A DNA stretch of 64,000 nt from Caryophanon sp. (GTDB lineage: Bacteria > Bacillota > Bacilli > Bacillales_A > Planococcaceae): assembly GCA_018384745.1 (NCBI GenBank), contig JAHAYH010000137.1:35392-99391 (forward strand), written 5' to 3'. The notes under the pieces were generated by a model that was given only the letters and a program-made list of their open reading frames with translations, did not search any database and had not been told where the DNA came from. Shown piece by piece: positions 1 to 11,800 of the stretch (its first letter is position 1; each line of letters starts with the position of its first letter). Made by a program: the position numbers and the translations under genes.

Positions 1-1011
<1,011 letters not shown>

Positions 1012-1016
1012 TAAAC

Positions 1017-1056
1017 AAAAGGCTATGTGAATGCTGCATTCACATAGCCTTTTTAG
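1017..1056. terminator. Bidirectional intrinsic terminator between tyrS and the convergent gene
   Basis: aggctatgtgaatg-ctg-cattcacatagcct followed by ttttt, A-rich upstream. Confidence 0.85.
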
Positions 1057-2346
1057 TTATACTTTTTCAGCAAGTGCCCACTGATTGTAATATAAGTATG
1101 CATGGCAAACTGCTAAGCATTCCTCAAATGAAAACGTATCGTGCTCGACGTTATGCGTATGGCCGAATAAAAGATCAATCGGCTCTTTCACATGCAGTAA
1201 CGTTTGCGAAACAGCACGCTGAATATGTGGCAGCGCATCGATAAAGCCTTCCTTTACAACATACAGCACTTTATGCGTCTCAAACGTGTTTTGCGTTATC
1301 AGCGTCAAGTTTGTTTGTGCTAAAAAGAATTGAAGCTTGTCAAATATTTGCTGCGTGCGCTCGTATGCTAGCGGCTCAGCACTTTCAATATAAAACAGCA
1401 GTAGCGCATAGCCTGCATGATCTTGTATATACTGCTGTGCCTGCTCTTTAAAGAGTACTAGTCCTTCAAAGTGAGACGGTGCATCTTCGACAAGTTGATT
1501 GCTAATAGGGTGCTGCTGAAGCATTGCTTGCTGCTGTTCAAACAGCTCCGCGTAATGTTGCGCTTCCTGTAGCTGCTGTAACTGTGTATACGTCTCTTTA
1601 ACGATGCATAGTGCATCACTGTATAAATCGCATTGATTATAATGCTGTAACTTCTCAATAAGCGCTGGGAATTTGGCTAACACGGCATCATATTGGTGCT
1701 GCGCTGCGTAATAGTGCAGCCAAAGCGTTTCGGTTTGCAGCTGCTCGCGCACGTAGTCATGCTTCGACAGCAATTGTTGTAGCTCTTCAAATAATGGCAA
1801 CGCTTCTGCGACATGATTTGTTTGTAAATAAAGCTGTACAATGTGCAACAGTGCACGCGCAACATACAAATCATTGGAATGTTCGACGCGATGTGCAAAT
1901 AACACAGCGGTGCGGGCAAGTGGCAATGCTTCGTCAAAAGAAAGTTGTGGCAACGCACTCATTTTCGCATACGCAGTAGAAACGGTTAACCAGTCGTCGT
2001 GCTCGTACGCAAATGAAATGGCGAGCGATAATTGCTCATACGCGACGGTATGGTTGCTCGTTAACGTATTGAGCATACCCGAGGCGCAGTACACAACCCC
2101 TCTATAGCGCTCGTATTCAGAATGTTCATTAATGAGCTGTTCACACTTGTGTAAATCCGTTGTCGCTTGTTCGATTGCTTGATTTTGGATGTGTAACTTC
2201 AAACGTTGCAAATAGCTTGTGAGCAGTAATTCAATGTTGTTCGTTCGCATCGCCTCTTCGATTAAAAACGTCGCATGAGTATGCGCCTTTTGGAATTGTC
2301 CCGTCGTAATTAAAAAGCGAATGCCGTTGCTTAATTTCGATTCCAT
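1057..2346 (-). CDS. TPR-repeat-like protein with degenerate GGDEF-like C-terminal region
   Basis: ORF with RBS aggtgg before ATGGAATCG; helical repeat composition; C-terminus YALLLFYIE...FSFEECLAVCHAYLYYNQ resembles GGDEF-domain periphery. Confidence 0.6.
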   Translation of the reverse strand: MESKLSNGIRFLITTGQFQKAHTHATFLIEEAMRTNNIELLLTSYLQRLKLHIQNQAIEQATTDLHKCEQLINEHSEYERYRGVVYCASGMLNTLTSNHTVAYEQLSLAISFAYEHDDWLTVSTAYAKMSALPQLSFDEALPLARTAVLFAHRVEHSNDLYVARALLHIVQLYLQTNHVAEALPLFEELQQLLSKHDYVREQLQTETLWLHYYAAQHQYDAVLAKFPALIEKLQHYNQCDLYSDALCIVKETYTQLQQLQEAQHYAELFEQQQAMLQQHPISNQLVEDAPSHFEGLVLFKEQAQQYIQDHAGYALLLFYIESAEPLAYERTQQIFDKLQFFLAQTNLTLITQNTFETHKVLYVVKEGFIDALPHIQRAVSQTLLHVKEPIDLLFGHTHNVEHDTFSFEECLAVCHAYLYYNQWALAEKV

Positions 2347-2358
2347 TTGACTCACCAC

Positions 2359-2991
2359 CTAGTAAGAAATTTTAGCTTTCACATACTGCATATTTTGAAT
2401 GCGTTGAATCGTATCGTTAATTAAGCTTTGTAATTCGTCTTCATGCTTCATGGCATTTCTTGTTGCGAGCTTCACTAAATACGCCTGCATTTCCGTAAAT
2501 TCACGCGGATGCTCGATATAAACTTTAAAGCGATCACTAAATAAAATTTTTGTATCAATGCTTCGGAACTGTGTAACAAGTGAATAATAAGAGGATTGAC
2601 ATAATTCGCTATAAATAAACTGTTTGTACAAGTCGATACACATGTTTGTGACATCGATCGCTGCTAAAAATGCTTCTTCCATTTTTCCTTGTGTCCACGT
2701 TTGGACTTTTGCTGCGCTATCACTCGTAGTGAAGATTTTCAACACTGTTGCGCGCACCGTATAGTAAAGGGAATTGTTTGGCTCTAAAAACAATTCATCT
2801 TGTGCATAATAAAAAAAGTGCCACAAATCATTCAGCAAGGCATATACATGTAAATGATCTTGCTCAGAGCGGCGCAGTAGCATGCAATAATGACGGTAGT
2901 CTGCAAATGATTGGTGAAGACGTACATCTGTGTTATGCACAATATATAAACCCATTTGTTGCTCAAATACCGTTTCCATTAATTCATTCAT
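2359..2991 (-). CDS. Hypothetical protein, upstream partner of the TPR-like gene
   Basis: ORF immediately upstream and co-directional with the 1057-2346 gene; RBS-like aagga before ATGAATGAA. Confidence 0.6.
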   Translation of the reverse strand: MNELMETVFEQQMGLYIVHNTDVRLHQSFADYRHYCMLLRRSEQDHLHVYALLNDLWHFFYYAQDELFLEPNNSLYYTVRATVLKIFTTSDSAAKVQTWTQGKMEEAFLAAIDVTNMCIDLYKQFIYSELCQSSYYSLVTQFRSIDTKILFSDRFKVYIEHPREFTEMQAYLVKLATRNAMKHEDELQSLINDTIQRIQNMQYVKAKISY

Positions 2992-3289
2992 CGTAAAACG
3001 TCCTTCATTCCAAATTTGTAACATGATTATATAAGTTTTAGCGCGTAATCACAACTATTTGTCTAGTTTTAATTGTTTTTAAATTGTGTATAAAGTGTAA
3101 AAAACGGGTATTTGAACCTAATTAAATGTGATGTTTTAATGATATTTCAATCGATTTTTCGTAGTATTGTTACGTTATATAGGTTTTTTCGTCTAGTAAT
3201 TGAGTGGAATGTTGATAGTTTTAGTTAAAAGGAACGCTTTCGTTTGTAGAGCATCAATTATAATGGGGATGAACGAACGGTGGAAACTA

Positions 3290-3326
3290 TAAAAAAACCC
3301 ACTTTTGCACGAAGCAAAAGTGGGTT
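3290..3326. terminator. Intrinsic terminator downstream of rpsD
   Basis: aaaaaaacccacttttgcacgaagcaaaagtgggtttt hairpin. Confidence 0.85.
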
Positions 3327-3347
3327 TTAAGCTGCTTAACGCAACGA

Positions 3348-3953
3348 TTAACGAGAGTAGTACTCTACGATTAATTGCTCGTTGATTTCAGCTGATAATT
3401 CAGAACGCTCTGGTAAACGTACGAATGTACCAACTTTGTTGTCAGCGTCGAATGATAAGTATTCTGGTACGAAGTTGTTTACTTCGATAGACTCTGCAAC
3501 TACTGTTAAGTTAGCTGATTTCTCACGTAAAGAGATCGTTTGACCTGGTTTTACTGAGTAAGATGGGATGTCAACGCGTTTGCCATCAACCATAACGTGG
3601 CCGTGGTTTACTAATTGACGAGCTGCACGACGAGTGCGAGCTAAACCTAAACGGTAAACTAAGTTATCTAAACGAGTTTCAAGTAAGATCATGAAGTTCT
3701 CACCGTGTAGACCAGAGCGGATTTTACCAGCTTTGATGTATACGTTTTTGAATTGACGTTCAGTCATACCGTACATGTGGCGTAATTTTTGTTTTTCTGT
3801 TAATTGTAAAGCGTACTCTGATTTTTTACCGCGAGAGTTCGGGCCGTGTTGACCTGGAGCGTATGGACGCTTTTCTAATTCTTTACCTGTACCGCTTAAA
3901 GAAATACCTAAGCGACGAGAAACTTTCCAAGATGGACCTGTGTAACGAGACAT
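3348..3953 (-). CDS. rpsD: 30S ribosomal protein S4
   Basis: [37 protein letters not shown]. Confidence 0.99.
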   Translation of the reverse strand: MSRYTGPSWKVSRRLGISLSGTGKELEKRPYAPGQHGPNSRGKKSEYALQLTEKQKLRHMYGMTERQFKNVYIKAGKIRSGLHGENFMILLETRLDNLVYRLGLARTRRAARQLVNHGHVMVDGKRVDIPSYSVKPGQTISLREKSANLTVVAESIEVNNFVPEYLSFDADNKVGTFVRLPERSELSAEINEQLIVEYYSR

Positions 3954-3959
3954 ATTGAA

Positions 3960-4140
3960 GTCTCCTCCTTTAAATTTGGTTTTTTTATTGTGAAAAATAA
4001 AAACCAGTTATACCCGTGTCTTTAGCGCATTTTGTTTTCACATACCTTCGCCCTTGCAGCCTGACAGGGTTACGCAATACACCATCTAGTAAGCTAGAGG
4101 AACAAAATACAACATAAAGTTATATAACTGCTGCTAATTC
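3960..4140 (-). promoter_or_regulatory. Probable S4-autoregulatory rpsD leader
   Basis: Long structured 5' UTR before rpsD; Bacillales rpsD leaders are known S4-binding autoregulatory sites; structure not computed. Confidence 0.45.
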
Positions 4141-4189
4141 ATTTAACACAAATGCTATTGTAACAAGATTGCATGCACGCGTCAACTAT

Positions 4190-4669
4190 TTAAATATGGC
4201 GAAGTAACGTTGCTGCGAATGCTTCTAAACCTTGCTGATCTTCGTCTGTGAAGCGACCTTTTAATGGACTATCGATATCTAATACACCGATCACGTCACC
4301 GTCGCGAATTAAAGGAACAACGATTTCAGAATTCGTTGCACCATCGCACGCGATATGTCCAGGGAACGCATGCACATCTTCAACTAATTGTGTTTGTTTT
4401 GTGGCAGCAGCAGTACCACAAACGCCGCGCCCAACTGGAATGCGTACACAAGCTGGTAACCCTTGGAACGGTCCAAGCACAAGCTCGCCGTCTTTCATGA
4501 AATAAAAGCCAACCCAGTTAATGTCCTCTAAAAATGTGTTTAATAATGCCGCTGCGTTGCTGTAGTTCGCAATCGCATCTCGTTCACCTGTGCAAAGCGC
4601 ATCAAGCTGCTTTGTCACCGTCGTATATTGTTCAAGTAATGTTCCTGCATAAGCTGTTTTTGCAAACAT
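4190..4669 (-). CDS. GAF-domain free-methionine-(R)-sulfoxide reductase-like protein (YtsP family)
   Basis: NWVGFYFMKDGELVLGPFQGLPACVRIPVGRGVCGTAA. Confidence 0.88.
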   Translation of the reverse strand: MFAKTAYAGTLLEQYTTVTKQLDALCTGERDAIANYSNAAALLNTFLEDINWVGFYFMKDGELVLGPFQGLPACVRIPVGRGVCGTAAATKQTQLVEDVHAFPGHIACDGATNSEIVVPLIRDGDVIGVLDIDSPLKGRFTDEDQQGLEAFAATLLRHI

Positions 4670-4683
4670 AAAAACCCTTCTTT

Positions 4684-5484
4684 CTAAATCGATGCGAATA
4701 CATCTTCATAAAATTGGTGTAAATCTTGTGCGGTATGGGCATCAGAGCCGAACACGAGTGGAATGCCAAGCGACTTTGCATATTGTACATATGGCTTTGG
4801 TGGGTATTGCTCGAGACAATCGCGCTTTGCAAGTCCTGCGCTGTTGACATCAAGCTCGTAGCCATGCTGCTGCATTAATTGAAGCGTTTGTTGAATCGCC
4901 GCATCGTCATCGATTACTTCACCGTGTGCGCGTTGAAACTTGTGCACAAGCGTCGGATGCCCAATACGCGTTGGTTTATAGTCGCCTAATGGAGTAATAA
5001 TAGACGATTGTAATGTTTCATAGTATAAATCGTAAACGGCTTGAACACTACCAATTTGTTTCGCAAAGCGCATAAATTCATCCGCTGAAAAATCAATGCA
5101 CGTATACGCATTTTGAAAACGTAAAAAATGAACCGATAAAATGGCATCGTCTAATTGTGCGCCGTACGTTTGTAAAAATTGCGTCGTCTCGCGTTCGTAG
5201 CCGATAATGTAGTCGACTTCTAAGCCAGTTGCAATCGTAATATCACGCGCGTATTGCTTTTTTAAATCGCTAAGCGTTGTGAAGTATGCGTCAAGTTTAT
5301 CGTGTGCCATGCCTGAGTCTTGATCAGGGGTTGGATCGATAAAGCCTGCTGGAAGTGGCGCGTGCTCGGTAAAGGAAATATGTGTGAAGCCGTGAGCAAT
5401 CGCTTTTTCGATATATTGCTCAAACGCATCGCTGCTTCCATGGGGGCAAAATGGGGTATGGATATGTGCATCTCGTTTCATCAT
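4684..5484 (-). CDS. hisJ: Histidinol-phosphatase, PHP family
   Basis: MMKRDAHIHTPFCPHGSSD; GLEVDYI; GSDAHTAQD; RBS ggagga upstream. Confidence 0.88.
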   Translation of the reverse strand: MMKRDAHIHTPFCPHGSSDAFEQYIEKAIAHGFTHISFTEHAPLPAGFIDPTPDQDSGMAHDKLDAYFTTLSDLKKQYARDITIATGLEVDYIIGYERETTQFLQTYGAQLDDAILSVHFLRFQNAYTCIDFSADEFMRFAKQIGSVQAVYDLYYETLQSSIITPLGDYKPTRIGHPTLVHKFQRAHGEVIDDDAAIQQTLQLMQQHGYELDVNSAGLAKRDCLEQYPPKPYVQYAKSLGIPLVFGSDAHTAQDLHQFYEDVFASI

Positions 5485-5589
5485 GACTAATTCCTCCAAA
5501 AAGGTTATGAGTTTTACGGTGATATACAATAAAAAACGTGCTAAAATAAAAGGTAATATGCTTTGTTGGGATTAATGGACAGGAGGGTT

Positions 5590-7302
5590 ATGATGGAAAT
5601 TGCCATCCTCATACTCGCTCTTATTTTAATCGTTACTATTGTTAGCTTTAGTATACGACGAAAAAGAAAAAAAGAAATAGAGCGACTTGAACAGAAACGA
5701 AAAGACTTAGAGAATCGACCAATCTCAGAACAGCTAACGAAAGTAAAAGACTTAAATATGAATGGTCAAGCGGAAGAACTATTTGAGCGATGGCGCGCAG
5801 AGTGGGATGAAGTTGTTGGCATTCATATGCCTGCAATTAAAGCGATGCTGTATGAAGCGGATGAAGCTATCGATAAACTGCGCTTCTCAAAAGCGAAGGA
5901 AATTGAATTGGAAGTAGAAAACTATATCGAACAATGTCATCGCGATATGGATACGATTTTGCAAGAGTTAGAGCACTTAATTGGCAGCGAAGCTCAAAGT
6001 CGTATTGAAATTGATCAGTTAAAAGAACAATATCGTAATGCCCGTAAAACATTACTTGCGCATCAATATTCGTTCGGACCAGCGCTTGTAGCACTCGAGC
6101 AGCGACTTGAAGTGTTTGCGCCGACGTTTGAACAATATGAGTATTTAACGAACGAAGGGAACTACTTGCAGGCGAGTGAGCTTGTGACAGGTTTGTTGGA
6201 GGAAGCTGCACATATTCACCGCATGATTATCGAAATTCCAGATGTATTAACAGAGCTGCAAACGAAAATTCCTGCAACGATTAACGATTTACGTGCAGGG
6301 CATCGTGAAATGGAACAGCAAGGCTACTACTTAAAGCACTTAGAAATGATGCCGTTTTTAGCAGATTTAGAAGCACATTTAGTGGAACTTTTACAGCACG
6401 TACAGCTCCTGGAGTTAGAAAAAGTGAAGCCGAGTATTCACGTGTTAAACGAAGAGCTCGATGTGTGTTACGATCAGCTTGAAAAAGAGGTCATTGCGCG
6501 CAATTATGTAGAGCGTAATGCCTTTAATTTACAAGAAAAGCTGCTGCATGAATTGCTGCAAGCGAAAGAGCTGATTACCGAGGCGATTTTTGTCCAGCAA
6601 TCGTATCGCATCGATAGCGAGCAAGCCGACAAGCCAAAGCGCGCGGCCAAAGAGCTAGAGACGTTGAAGCGTCGCTATGATGTTGTCCTTGAGCAATTTA
6701 CAGATGGACATTGTGCTTTTTCAAGTTTAGAGGAAGATTTAAAAGAAATTACCGAAGCGTTTAACATCATCGTTGCCGAGCAAGCAACATTTGGCGATGA
6801 TTTGAAAAAGCTACGCGTAGAGGAAATGGATATTCGCGCTGAATTGGACGTGCTCCGAAAAGAGTTACACGTTGTTGATCGAAAGCTACATAAGGCGAAC
6901 ATTCCGGGCATTCCAGATGAAATGCGCAGCCGAATCGCAGAAGTAGATGAGCAGCTGTTTGTCGTGGAAAAGAGTTTAAGCGAAGTGCCATTAAACATCG
7001 CGCACGTGCGTACAAACGTAAAAACAGCGAACGATTTATTGAAAGAAACACGTGAAAAAGTAATTGAAATGCTTGAAAACGTCGTGTTATTTGAACATAC
7101 GGTGCGCTATGGCAACCGCTATCGTGCGACGCATCCAGAGCTGCAAAAACGATTCCGTGAAGCGGAGCGAGCATTTGGCGAATTCCGTTACACGAAAGCG
7201 CTAGAAGAAGCAGGACTAGCCGTTGCAGATGTTGATCCAAAAGCGGTTGAGGCGATTCAACGTTCAGCACAGCAAGAGCTTGCGAACGTTTCGAAAATGT
7301 AA
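5590..7302 (+). CDS. ezrA: Septation ring formation regulator EzrA
   Basis: Single N-terminal TM segment followed by long coiled coil; synteny hisJ-ezrA-nifS-thiI; RBS aggagg. Confidence 0.9.
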   Translation: MMEIAILILALILIVTIVSFSIRRKRKKEIERLEQKRKDLENRPISEQLTKVKDLNMNGQAEELFERWRAEWDEVVGIHMPAIKAMLYEADEAIDKLRFSKAKEIELEVENYIEQCHRDMDTILQELEHLIGSEAQSRIEIDQLKEQYRNARKTLLAHQYSFGPALVALEQRLEVFAPTFEQYEYLTNEGNYLQASELVTGLLEEAAHIHRMIIEIPDVLTELQTKIPATINDLRAGHREMEQQGYYLKHLEMMPFLADLEAHLVELLQHVQLLELEKVKPSIHVLNEELDVCYDQLEKEVIARNYVERNAFNLQEKLLHELLQAKELITEAIFVQQSYRIDSEQADKPKRAAKELETLKRRYDVVLEQFTDGHCAFSSLEEDLKEITEAFNIIVAEQATFGDDLKKLRVEEMDIRAELDVLRKELHVVDRKLHKANIPGIPDEMRSRIAEVDEQLFVVEKSLSEVPLNIAHVRTNVKTANDLLKETREKVIEMLENVVLFEHTVRYGNRYRATHPELQKRFREAERAFGEFRYTKALEEAGLAVADVDPKAVEAIQRSAQQELANVSKM

Positions 7303-7359
7303 GCACAACCGTAGGCAATTTTTGTTCGGTCGTATATAATAAACAATAGCATTACACGT

Positions 7360-7403
7360 TTAGAAGGACTTGTCGCGAGCCATGCTTAGACAAGTCCTTT
7401 TGT
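7360..7403 (+). terminator. Intrinsic terminator after ezrA
   Basis: aaggacttgtcgcgagccatgcttagacaagtcctttt. Confidence 0.8.
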
Positions 7404-7504
7404 AATGGTGTGACAATCCATTTTACTTCTCGTCTATTTTTGTTAAAATAGACAATTGGTATTCATAAAATGAGCAAACATTGTTCAATAAAGGAAGGCT
7501 TTCA

Positions 7505-8647
7505 ATGATTTATTTAGATAATAGTGCAACGACAAAAGTACATGACGCTGTACTGGAGTCATTCATACAAGTCAATCAGCAATTTTTTGGGAATCCTGCA
7601 TCGATCCACAACATGGGTGTCGAAGCAAATGCGTTATTAATGCGGGCACGTACGCAAGTGGCGCAACTTGTCAAAACGGAACCAGAGCATGTCATTTTCA
7701 CTTCAGGTGGCACAGAGTCCAATAACTTCGCCTTTTACGGTGTGGCAAAAGCGAGCACGCATAAAGGGCGTCACATCATTACGACAGCTGTTGAGCATCC
7801 GTGTATTTTAGAAGCGGCAAAACGTCTAGAGCAAGATGGCTATGAGGTCGATTATTTATCGGTGGATGCAAATGGTGTCATTTCGTTAGATGAATTGCGC
7901 GATAAAGTGCGAAAAGATACGGTGCTTGTCAGCATCATGCATGTGAACAACGAAATGGGTGCGATCATGCCGATTAAAGAAGCTGCGCGCATTATTCATG
8001 CACAAAGCCGCGCTGTGTTTCATGTTGATGCCATTCAAAGCTTCGGCAAGTTACCGATTACATTAGCGGACGGTCCAGATCTCATTTCTGTTTCAGGGCA
8101 TAAAATTCATGCGTTAAAAGGCTCGGGGATTTTAGCGATGAAGAAGCATGTACAAATTGAACCGTTCATCGTCGGTGGTGGGCAAGAGTTTGGACTTCGC
8201 AGCGGCACGGTTGCTGTACCACAAGCAGTAGCGTTTGCAAAAGCTGCGCGCATGGCGGTGGAAGCAATGCCACAGCGTGCAGCAAAATATCGCGCATGGA
8301 AAGCGGATTTATGTGCGCATTTTGAGGCGATGGGCGATGTTGTCAAAGTCATTTCGCCAACAGACGGTGCACCGCATATTGTGTCGGTTGGCGCAGCGGG
8401 ATTAAAAGGTGAAATTTTAATTAACGCACTGCAAAAAGAAGGTGTGATTGTTTCCACATCAAGTGCATGTTCATCACGTCAAACAAAAACAAGCCATGTG
8501 ATCGAGGCATTAAAAGTGGAACAACGCTACAAAGACGGCGTCATCCGCATTAGCTTTGGCGCAAATAATACAGATGCAGACATCGAAGCGTTTAAACGCG
8601 TCTTTACAAACGTCATGCATCAATTAAAAGGAGAACTAGTAAGATGA
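7505..8647 (+). CDS. Cysteine desulfurase (NifS/IscS-like), partner of ThiI
   Basis: MIYLDNSATTKVH; VSGHKIHALKGSG; SSACSSRQ; overlaps thiI. Confidence 0.95.
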   Translation: MIYLDNSATTKVHDAVLESFIQVNQQFFGNPASIHNMGVEANALLMRARTQVAQLVKTEPEHVIFTSGGTESNNFAFYGVAKASTHKGRHIITTAVEHPCILEAAKRLEQDGYEVDYLSVDANGVISLDELRDKVRKDTVLVSIMHVNNEMGAIMPIKEAARIIHAQSRAVFHVDAIQSFGKLPITLADGPDLISVSGHKIHALKGSGILAMKKHVQIEPFIVGGGQEFGLRSGTVAVPQAVAFAKAARMAVEAMPQRAAKYRAWKADLCAHFEAMGDVVKVISPTDGAPHIVSVGAAGLKGEILINALQKEGVIVSTSSACSSRQTKTSHVIEALKVEQRYKDGVIRISFGANNTDADIEAFKRVFTNVMHQLKGELVR

Positions 8648-9846
8648 TGTATAAAGAAATTTTAATTCGCTACGGTGAATTATCAACAAAAGGCAAAAAC
8701 AAAAAAGATTTCATCGCACGCTTACGCGAAAACATTCGCTATAGCTTCGCTGATTTAGCACCATTAAAAATTCGTACAGAGCGCGACCGCATGTTTATTG
8801 AAACAGAAACGGAAGAGCGTTTAGAGCAGTTAATGACACGCTTACCAAAAATTTTCGGCATTCAATCGTTCTCAGCGGTCGCATCTGCTGACAAAAACAT
8901 GGATGCGATTAAAGCAGTTGCCCATGAAATTATGGCGCAATATACAGATGAAACAACATTTAAAGTGGAAGTAAAGCGTACGGACAAAAAATTCCCAATG
9001 GAAACACACGATATTCAGCGTGACTTAGGTGGGTATTTATTAACGCATTTAGATCAATTGTCAGTAGATGTGAAAAATCCACAAGTGCCACTGCGCGTTG
9101 AAATTCGTGAAGATGCAGCGTACTTAATGGCAGGTGTCATAAAAGGTGCAGGCGGTATGCCAGTTGGCTCAAACGGTAAATCATTATTAATGCTTTCAGG
9201 CGGGATCGATAGCCCGGTGGCAGCGTACTTAATGATGAAACGTGGCGTGCGCATTGAAGCCGTTCACTTCTTCAGTCCACCATACACAAGTCAAAACTCA
9301 TTACAAAAAGTAATGGACTTAACGAATATTTGTACGCAGTTTGGTGCGCGCATTCGCTTGCACATCATTCCGTTTACAGAAATTCAAACGTTAATTAAAG
9401 ACCGCGTACCAGCGAACATTTCAATGACGACAACGCGTCGTATGATGATGAAAGTAGCGGACCAATTACGTGAAGAAATCGGTGCACTTGGCATTGTAAC
9501 AGGGGAAAGCTTAGGGCAAGTTGCTTCACAAACACTACAAAGCTTAACGGCAATTAACGATGTCACATCAACACCGGTATTACGTCCGTTACTAAGCTAC
9601 GATAAGTTAGAAATTATCGATATTGCGGAAAAAATCGGCACGTACGAAACGTCGATTTTACCGTATGAAGATTGCTGTACAATTTTCACACCGTCAAATC
9701 CAAAAACAAAACCGAAGTTAGAAAAAGTAGAGTACTATGAAAGCTTCACAGAGTTTGATGAATTAATTGAAAAAGCGATTCGTAACCGTGAAACGCATGT
9801 ATTCCCACGCAAAGAAGCAGCAGACAAGTTTGCAGATTTGCTGTAA
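8644..9846 (+). CDS. thiI: tRNA 4-thiouridine synthase
   Basis: THUMP domain plus LLMLSGGIDSPVAAYLMMKRG PP-loop. Confidence 0.97.
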   Translation: MMYKEILIRYGELSTKGKNKKDFIARLRENIRYSFADLAPLKIRTERDRMFIETETEERLEQLMTRLPKIFGIQSFSAVASADKNMDAIKAVAHEIMAQYTDETTFKVEVKRTDKKFPMETHDIQRDLGGYLLTHLDQLSVDVKNPQVPLRVEIREDAAYLMAGVIKGAGGMPVGSNGKSLLMLSGGIDSPVAAYLMMKRGVRIEAVHFFSPPYTSQNSLQKVMDLTNICTQFGARIRLHIIPFTEIQTLIKDRVPANISMTTTRRMMMKVADQLREEIGALGIVTGESLGQVASQTLQSLTAINDVTSTPVLRPLLSYDKLEIIDIAEKIGTYETSILPYEDCCTIFTPSNPKTKPKLEKVEYYESFTEFDELIEKAIRNRETHVFPRKEAADKFADLL

Positions 9847-9865
9847 GGACCACTGGAAATCGTTT

Positions 9866-9908
9866 TGGAAAGCCGTTTGAAACAATTTGTTTCAAACGGT
9901 TTTTTATA
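9866..9908 (+). terminator. Intrinsic terminator after thiI
   Basis: agccgtttgaaacaatttgtttcaaacggtttttt. Confidence 0.8.
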
Positions 9909-10157
9909 TGCACGTCCAGCATAGTGCGTAAGCATCAAGTTTTAGTATCAGGTAATAAAGTGTGGTCGTATTGCAAAAAAAGAACTTTAAGTTTAAACGA
10001 TGATATTTTTGTTTGCAATAGAAAATCTAAACTTTTAAGGAATTTGAGACTAACTGATAAAAAATGAAATATTTTTTTGAAAAAACAAAAAAATGTCGGT
10101 ATAATAAAACGTAGGTACACAAAAGGGGTGTATCGTTACACAAAGGGGGAATTGAAT

Positions 10158-11735
10158 ATGGATCGAAATGAGCTATTAGCACCAACGATTTACAACATTG
10201 TAGAAGAAATTGAGCGCTATGCAAATGTGTCACATGATGCGTTAATCGTACATAACGAAGATGACACAATTGAGCGTATTTCATACAAAGTGTTAATTGA
10301 GCGTGCCAATCGCGTGGCGAACGTGTTCCAAAAGGATGGGTTACAAAAAGGGGATGTAGCACTCATTATGGTTCCTCGTTCAGTAGAGGCGTACGTTGTT
10401 TATATCGCAGCATTAAAAGCAGGATTAGCAATCATTCCAAGTTCTGAAATGCTACGTGCAAAGGATATCGACTACCGCATCGTCCATGCAGATGCAAAAT
10501 TAATCATTGCCGATGAAGCGTACATTAGCGAATTTGAAGAAGCGCAACATATTGGCGGGGTGAAACAATATGTAATCGGTGAAGCAAAGGAGCCGTGGCG
10601 TCCAATTCGTAAGCTTGTAGAAGATCAACCAACAACGTTTGACATGGTGAAAACGGAAAGCACAGATGTTGCGTTTATCGCGTATACAAGCGGTACGACA
10701 GGGAACCCAAAAGCAGCGGTACATCCACATTCATGGGGCTATGCACATTTACGTACAGCCGCGCCTCAATGGTTAGGCATTCAAGAAGGTGACGTCGTAT
10801 GGGCAACAGCAGCACCAGGGTGGCAAAAATGGATTTGGAGCCCGTTCCTAGCATCACTTGGTAGCGGTGCAACAGCATTCGTTCATAAAGGTCGTTTCTC
10901 ACCAGAAGACTTCCTACACATTTTAGAGGAGTACAAAGTGAATGTATTATGCTGTACGCCGACAGAATATCGTTTAATGGCAAAAGTAGATGGCTTAGAT
11001 CGTTACGATTTATCAAACTTACGTCAAGCGGTATCAGCAGGTGAACCATTAAATCGTGAAGTGATTGAAGTGTTCTTAAAGCACTTTAATTTACAAGTGC
11101 GCGACGGCTACGGTCAAACAGAAAATACGTTGCTTGTTGGGACAATGGTTGGCATGGAGCCACGCCCAGGATCGATGGGGAAACCGACACCAGGCAACTA
11201 TGTAGAGGTCATCAATGAAGATGGCGAACCAGTAGCACCAGGTGAAGTAGGCGATATCGCGGTGCATAAATCGACACCAGCGTTATACAAAGGCTACTTA
11301 AAAGACCCAGAGCGTACGAGCATGCAGTTCCGTGGTGAGTGGTACATTACAGGTGACCGCGCAACAAAAGATGAAGACGGCTACTTCTGGTTTGAAGGAC
11401 GCGGCGATGATATTATCATTTCATCTGGTTACACGATTGGACCATTTGAGGTAGAGGATGCGTTAACGAAGCACCCAGCGGTAAAAGAATGTGCTGTTGT
11501 TGCGAGTCCAGATGAAATTCGAGGCCATATTGTAAAAGCGTTTATCGTTTTACGTGACCCAGAGCAAGCGGGTGAGGCGTTAATTAAAGAATTACAACAG
11601 CACGTAAAAGATGTAACAGCACCATACAAATACCCACGAGCGGTACAATTTATTGACGAGCTACCAAAAACGACGTCAGGCAAAATTCGTCGCGTCGAGT
11701 TGCGTCAACAAGAGTTTAAAAAAGTGCAAGCGTAA
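10158..11735 (+). CDS. Acyl/acetyl-CoA synthetase, AMP-binding
   Basis: AYTSGTTGNPKAAVHPHSWG; DGYGQTENT; PKTTSGKIRRVELR; start after RBS aaaggggga. Confidence 0.93.
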   Translation: MDRNELLAPTIYNIVEEIERYANVSHDALIVHNEDDTIERISYKVLIERANRVANVFQKDGLQKGDVALIMVPRSVEAYVVYIAALKAGLAIIPSSEMLRAKDIDYRIVHADAKLIIADEAYISEFEEAQHIGGVKQYVIGEAKEPWRPIRKLVEDQPTTFDMVKTESTDVAFIAYTSGTTGNPKAAVHPHSWGYAHLRTAAPQWLGIQEGDVVWATAAPGWQKWIWSPFLASLGSGATAFVHKGRFSPEDFLHILEEYKVNVLCCTPTEYRLMAKVDGLDRYDLSNLRQAVSAGEPLNREVIEVFLKHFNLQVRDGYGQTENTLLVGTMVGMEPRPGSMGKPTPGNYVEVINEDGEPVAPGEVGDIAVHKSTPALYKGYLKDPERTSMQFRGEWYITGDRATKDEDGYFWFEGRGDDIIISSGYTIGPFEVEDALTKHPAVKECAVVASPDEIRGHIVKAFIVLRDPEQAGEALIKELQQHVKDVTAPYKYPRAVQFIDELPKTTSGKIRRVELRQQEFKKVQA

Positions 11736-11800
11736 GCGACGAATCAAAGCGAGCGCTTAGTCAGAAGACGTTAGAGGAAAGGGATCTTTCTTCTAACGTT

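Noticed and set aside
3060-3290. SigB-like promoter (GGGTAT at about 3106) in the region upstream of the two unknown genes
   Set aside because: Weak -35 match and it would transcribe toward the 3' end of rpsD; not supportable.
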